A stretch of DNA of 10,000 bases, from positions 1 to 10,000 of the forward strand of contig NZ_JAIWOI010000359.1 of assembly GCF_020217005.1 (NCBI RefSeq), read 5' to 3'. The stretch is from Rheinheimera sp. GTDB lineage: Bacteria > Pseudomonadota > Gammaproteobacteria > Enterobacterales > Alteromonadaceae. Positions within the stretch are counted from its first letter, which is position 1; each line of letters opens with the position of its first letter. The notes below the pieces were generated by a model. The model was not told the origin of the DNA, searched no databases, and was given only the letters and a program-made list of their open reading frames with translations. Position numbers and translations under genes: made by a program. Below, in pieces: positions 6,432 through 10,000 of the stretch.

Positions 6432-6486
6432 GTTTCGACTAAGCTAGAATGATTACAATAAGTTAGCGCATCCAGGGAGAATCCAG

Positions 6487-8691
6487 ATGCTTAGATTCAG
6501 GTCGTATTTTGTCTTAGTTGTTATGGTTCTCTTGTCCGCTTGTGGTGGTGGGGGCGGTACCATCAGCGATAATGGTGGTGGTGGAACTACCGAAGTGATC
6601 AGCATCCGCCTGGATTTAAGTACTGCCGCTGGCACAGTATCCTCTGAGGTCAGCAAAGCCCAGCCTCTGACCTTAACCGCTACCTTATCCTCGTCCACAG
6701 GCCGTTCTATGGCCGGGCAACTGGTGACTTTCAGTTTTAACGATGAGCTGTTGGCCAACTTTAATAATGAAGCGGGTACAGCGCAGACCAATAGTAATGG
6801 CGTGGCTACCATTGGAGTGATTGTGGGCACCAAAAGTGGGGCTGGGACCATAGCCGCGACACTAACAGGCGGCCAGTCTACTACCATAAGTTTTGCTTCC
6901 GCAGGGGACGCCGATGATGTCGAACCAGAAAAACCAGTTGGCTCATTACGCCTGATCGCAGATAACCTGCAATTAGGGTCAGGCGGCACAGCAAAAGTGG
7001 CGTTGTCTGCTGTAGTGCTTGATACCAATAACATTTTACAATCAGGTGTCACAGTACAGTTCAGCGCCAGTTCGGGCGAGCTGCAGGTGAACAGCGCCGT
7101 GACTGAAGCAGATGGGGTGGCGAAAGCCACTTTGTCCAGCAGTGTGGATTCGTCCCTGCGTACTGTGAAAGTGACGGCTTCAGTGGGTGACAAAAGCGCG
7201 ACATTGGACATTAACGTGGTTGGAACCTCCATTTTGATCAGCGCTCCACGTTCTATGGTATTGGCCGATACTGTGACTATAACGGCCGATCTGACTGATT
7301 TTGATGGCAAAGGCATACAAGGGCAACGTCTGACGGTGACTTCGGCTTTGGGAAATCCGATCACCAGCACTTCGCTGGTGACAGCGGGAAATAGCGGCCG
7401 TGTCAGCTTTAGTTACAGGGCTGTTCAGGGAGGAACCGATGAAATCCGTGTCGCGGGGTTAGGTGCCACAGCTGTTGCAAGCATCAGTATTCAATCCGAC
7501 CAGTTTAGCTTTCTGACCAGCAATCTGATCGAAGTTCCGTTAGGCACTGAACAGGCATTGACGGCTGAATGGCTGGTTAACAATCTGCCAAATGTAAATA
7601 AAGCCCTGAATTTCACCACGACCAGAGGGACTCTGGGCCTGGTGTCAGGCAATCTGACCGGAGTGTCGGTGGATCAAACAACCAATGCTCAAGGTCAGGC
7701 ATCAGTGCTGGTTACCTCAAATTTTGCTGGTTTTGCCAATATAGCGGCGACAGAGATCCGGCCTGGTGCGACTGATCTGCTGACAACTCAGACTCGTGTT
7801 GAATTTGTTGCAACTGTGCCGGATTCGGTGAAAGTTCAGGCTTTTCCGGCTCAGGTCGGGCCCGGTGAGCAAAGCGTGATCCGCGCTGTGGTGCGTGATC
7901 AAAACAATAATCCTGTGAAAAACCGTTCTGTGGCTTTTACCCTCAACGGCGCTCCCGGAGGCCAAATTAATCCCGCCACAGCGGTCACGGATTCTCAGGG
8001 CCTTGCCAGCACTGTCTTTACGGCAGATAACAGCACAGGGGCTGGTACTGGCGCGAATTTAAATGTTCAGGCGACTGTGCTCAATACCCTGCCGGTCGTG
8101 GCGGATAACACCCCGGTAGCAGTGGGAACCAGAACTCTGTTTTTCCGTTTTGGCACAGGTAACACCATAGAGGAGCCCAGCCAGTCAGTGTTCAGCAAAG
8201 AGTTTTCTATTCTGGTCACCGATTCATCCGGCAATCCAGTTGCAGGACAGGACTTGAATGTTTCTGTATTACCCGTCAGCTATAACAAAGGCTTTTGGAA
8301 ACCTGAACCAGATTTAATTGATTTTGAATACTGGGATCCCGTAGTGACAGTCGGAGATTGTCAAAGTGAAGATGTAAATAACAATGGCATTATGGATCCG
8401 GGTGAGGACTTTAATGCTGACGGCCAGTTAACTCCGGGTAATGTAGTGTCTGTGCCAAGGACAGTGCGGGCCGATGCGAACGGTATTGCAACTTTTGATA
8501 TGGTTTATCCAAAAGATATAGCACCCTGGACGCAAGTGTTGCTGACTGTGACAGGTTTTGCTGATGGCTCGGAGAACGTGTCCAGCAGGGAATTCAGAAC
8601 CGTAGTATCAGGAAATTACGTGGCAGATGAAAACTCTGCACCGGCACGTAACCCCTTTGGTTCTAGCGCAAATTGTGCGGACACTGATTAA
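6487..8691 (+). CDS. Ig-like (Big-type) repeat lipoprotein with calcium-loop C-terminal domain
   Basis: Exported lipoprotein of 734 residues; specific function unknown. The signal peptide ends in lipobox LSAC (Cys19), followed by a Gly-rich linker. Then come about five bacterial Ig-like repeats (approximately 37-138, 151-244, 246-337, 339-444, 446-553) with alternating Thr/Ser/Val strands and recurrent phrases of invasin-type Big_1 folds such as TNSNGVATI, TEADGVAKATL, TNAQGQASV and TDSQGLAST. A different C-terminal domain (about 555-734) holds an EF-hand-like loop at 629-640. The only cysteines after Cys19 are 625 and 730, which could form a disulfide. It has AGGGAGA (6474-6480) 6 nt before the ATG, a divergent symporter gene upstream and a terminator downstream. 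Such repeats usually act as spacers in adhesins or surface proteins; adhesion is inference only. Confidence 0.85.
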   Translation: MLRFRSYFVLVVMVLLSACGGGGGTISDNGGGGTTEVISIRLDLSTAAGTVSSEVSKAQPLTLTATLSSSTGRSMAGQLVTFSFNDELLANFNNEAGTAQTNSNGVATIGVIVGTKSGAGTIAATLTGGQSTTISFASAGDADDVEPEKPVGSLRLIADNLQLGSGGTAKVALSAVVLDTNNILQSGVTVQFSASSGELQVNSAVTEADGVAKATLSSSVDSSLRTVKVTASVGDKSATLDINVVGTSILISAPRSMVLADTVTITADLTDFDGKGIQGQRLTVTSALGNPITSTSLVTAGNSGRVSFSYRAVQGGTDEIRVAGLGATAVASISIQSDQFSFLTSNLIEVPLGTEQALTAEWLVNNLPNVNKALNFTTTRGTLGLVSGNLTGVSVDQTTNAQGQASVLVTSNFAGFANIAATEIRPGATDLLTTQTRVEFVATVPDSVKVQAFPAQVGPGEQSVIRAVVRDQNNNPVKNRSVAFTLNGAPGGQINPATAVTDSQGLASTVFTADNSTGAGTGANLNVQATVLNTLPVVADNTPVAVGTRTLFFRFGTGNTIEEPSQSVFSKEFSILVTDSSGNPVAGQDLNVSVLPVSYNKGFWKPEPDLIDFEYWDPVVTVGDCQSEDVNNNGIMDPGEDFNADGQLTPGNVVSVPRTVRADANGIATFDMVYPKDIAPWTQVLLTVTGFADGSENVSSREFRTVVSGNYVADENSAPARNPFGSSANCADTD
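8371..8406 (+). other. EF-hand-like calcium-binding loop in Ig-repeat lipoprotein
   Basis: Codons 629-640 read D-x-N-x-N-G-I-x-D-x-x-E, with ligand residues at loop positions 1, 3, 5, 9 and 12 (Asp629, Asn631, Asn633, Asp637, Glu640) and Gly at 6. A degenerate second copy follows directly (Asp641, Asn643, Asp645, Gly646). This resembles the calcium loops of dockerin and thrombospondin-3-type repeats in secreted proteins. Confidence 0.7.
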
Positions 8692-8715
8692 CTAAAGCCA
8701 TTAGAACGAGCGAAT

Positions 8716-8743
8716 AAAAAAGGCGGACAAGTCCGCCTTTTTT
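8716..8743. terminator. Bidirectional terminator between Ig-repeat gene and astB
   Basis: AGGCGGAC (8721-8728) and GTCCGCCT (8731-8738) pair, extended by an A-tract (8716-8721) and a T-tract (8738-8743). It serves both convergent genes, 24 bp after the Ig-repeat gene stop and 3 bp past the astB stop. Confidence 0.94.
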
Positions 8744-8746
8744 AGC

Positions 8747-10000
8747 TTAATTACGCTGGAACTGGTACACAGATCCCAGTTTTAAGATTTGTGTTAACTC
8801 ATCTAAAGCCTGACGGCTTTCAACCAGGAGTTGAGGATCGGCTAAATCAGCCTCACTAATCTGGTCGCGGTAATGTTTATCTACCCATTGATTTAACCGG
8901 ATAAACAAGCCATCGTTCATCAATACCGCCGGATTGACTGCCTGATGCTCTGCGTCGCTCATCGCCACGCGCAAGCGCAGGCATGCCGGGCCACCGCCAT
9001 TTTGCATACTTTGTTTTACATCAAAATAATGCACCTGGCGCACAGGAGTACCACGTCCTGTCAGTTGTTCCAGATAAGCCGAGACTGTTTCGCTGTCGCG
9101 ACACTCAGTTGGCGCAATAATGGCCATATCACCATTGGGTAAAGTCACCAACTGGGTATTAAACAAATAAGTCTTTACTGCTTCAGACACCGAGACTTCA
9201 GAAGTTTTTACTTCAATAAAGTGCAGATCTGCAGCAGAACCAAACTTACGACGAATCTCGTCGAGTTTACTTTGGGTATCAACAAAAGCCTGTTCGTGGA
9301 AAAACAGTACATTCTGGTTACCTACAGCAATCACGTCATTGTGAAACACACCCTGGTCAATGACATCCGGGTTTTGTTGCATCATCACGGCGCCGTTTTC
9401 AGACAAGCCGTGCAAACGGGCGACAGCTTCACAGGCTTCCAGCGTATGCCGGGCAGGAAAGCGTTTAGGCGCTGGTTTTGATGAGTCAAACGCATAACGA
9501 CCATACACAAAGAGCTCAACGCCAGCCTCGCCATAAGCGCTGCATAAGCGGGTATGGTTGGCCGCACCTTCGTCACCGAAATGATCGTTATCCGGCAAAT
9601 GCTGGTGATGAGCAAAGTGCTTATCATCATTGAACATAGCTTTGAGGATCCGACCCGTGGTCAAAGGTTCCAGTGAGCGGTGAAACTTATTGGTTAAGTT
9701 TGCCGGGGTAAAATGAATTTTACCATCTGCAGTATCTGCGCTCGGTGAAATAGTTGCGGCGTTGGCTGTCCACATACTGGAGGCTGAACAAACAGCTTTC
9801 AGCACTGCTGGGGCTTGTTTTGCTGCTTTACTAATCACCTCACTGTCAGTGCCGGTAAAGCCTAAACGTCTTAAGGTATAGACATCAGGTCTTTCCTGTG
9901 GCGCCAGTACACCTTGCACTAAACCTAGTTCGGATAGGGACTTCATCTTCTGCAAACCCTGTTTAGCGGCTTGTTTCGGACTTGAGGTATTTTTGGCGTT
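8747..10000 (-). CDS. astB: N-succinylarginine dihydrolase, N-terminus cut by window edge
   Basis: Second enzyme of the arginine succinyltransferase (AST) pathway: it hydrolyses N2-succinylarginine to N2-succinylornithine, CO2 and two ammonia, in the cytoplasm. The window holds 417 residues; E. coli AstB is 447, so about 30 N-terminal residues lie beyond base 10000. The frame stays open to the edge and the edge codons ([10 protein letters not shown]) match the E. coli pattern, so the TTG at 9955 and the ATG at 9946 are internal. The catalytic set known from E. coli is present: Glu in GDEGAANH (codon 9569-9571), His in FHNDV (9341-9343) and the nucleophilic Cys in [11 protein letters not shown] (8981-8983). 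[14 protein letters not shown] and [10 protein letters not shown] are strong family signatures. No astE follows; the gene ends at a terminator. Confidence 0.96.
   Translation of the reverse strand, partial: NAKNTSSPKQAAKQGLQKMKSLSELGLVQGVLAPQERPDVYTLRRLGFTGTDSEVISKAAKQAPAVLKAVCSASSMWTANAATISPSADTADGKIHFTPANLTNKFHRSLEPLTTGRILKAMFNDDKHFAHHQHLPDNDHFGDEGAANHTRLCSAYGEAGVELFVYGRYAFDSSKPAPKRFPARHTLEACEAVARLHGLSENGAVMMQQNPDVIDQGVFHNDVIAVGNQNVLFFHEQAFVDTQSKLDEIRRKFGSAADLHFIEVKTSEVSVSEAVKTYLFNTQLVTLPNGDMAIIAPTECRDSETVSAYLEQLTGRGTPVRQVHYFDVKQSMQNGGGPACLRLRVAMSDAEHQAVNPAVLMNDGLFIRLNQWVDKHYRDQISEADLADPQLLVESRQALDELTQILKLGSVYQFQRN

Noticed and set aside
6453..7370. 305-codon open frame on the minus strand opposite the Ig-repeat lipoprotein gene
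   Set aside because: It lies antisense to a gene with a clear signal peptide and repeat domains. Its translation is a Pro/Val/Ser/Thr-rich mirror of the sense codons, it shows no family motif, and it would end across the divergent promoter region.
9385..9630. Open frame on the minus strand inside astB in another frame
   Set aside because: The overlapping frame carries full AstB signatures and catalytic residues, so this is an out-of-frame shadow.
9946..9955. Internal TTG (9955) or ATG (9946) as the astB start
   Set aside because: The frame is open to the window edge and the upstream codons (AAKQG and flanks) match the conserved AstB N-terminal region, so the true start is outside the window.
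1..10000. Mobile elements, CRISPR arrays, tRNA/rRNA genes, phage genes
   Set aside because: No transposase, integrase, regularly spaced repeats, cloverleaf-like or rRNA-like sequence was recognised. Genes are tightly packed with short, terminator-bearing gaps.

Overview
The window reads as chromosomal DNA of a marine or freshwater gammaproteobacterium, probably Alteromonadales or Chromatiales and Rheinheimera-like. I infer this from gene content only: a YciK/SohB pair close to the enterobacterial proteins, a VolA/Pla-1/cef-type lipase, and an AST-pathway gene. All seven genes look intact or are cut only by the window edge. I see no insertion sequences, phage genes, CRISPR arrays, tRNAs or rRNAs.

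Layout. Positions 1-561 (minus) hold most of yciK, a short-chain dehydrogenase cut by the left edge. A 219-bp divergent gap (562-780) carries small palindromes and a FadR-like 17-mer. Positions 781-3174 (plus) encode a large lipoprotein lipase closed by a strong terminator (3196-3223). sohB (3324-4307, plus) and tpm (4311-4961, plus) follow, separated by 3 bp and probably co-transcribed, and end at a bidirectional terminator (4971-4999). Positions 5013-6320 (minus) encode a sodium/dicarboxylate-type symporter. It is transcribed divergently from a 734-residue Ig-repeat lipoprotein (6487-8691, plus) across a 166-bp gap with a 9-bp inverted repeat and a 10-bp direct repeat. A second bidirectional terminator (8716-8743) separates that gene from astB (8747-10000, minus), which runs off the right edge.

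How the genes relate. yciK and sohB are divergent neighbours in E. coli, and here the lipase gene sits between them. Three products act at the envelope: the lipase, the SohB peptidase and the Ig-repeat lipoprotein. Two lipoproteins share a Cys-Gly-Gly start after the lipobox. The symporter (acidic amino acids or C4-dicarboxylates) and AstB (arginine to glutamate and succinate) both fit amino-acid carbon and nitrogen use, but nothing shows they are co-regulated.

Most of the window is ordinary housekeeping and envelope content. The items most worth a second look are the possible FadR-type site before the lipase, the operator-like repeats between the symporter and the Ig-repeat lipoprotein, that lipoprotein's calcium-loop C-terminal domain, and the sohB start codon. 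I found no convincing new multi-gene system.
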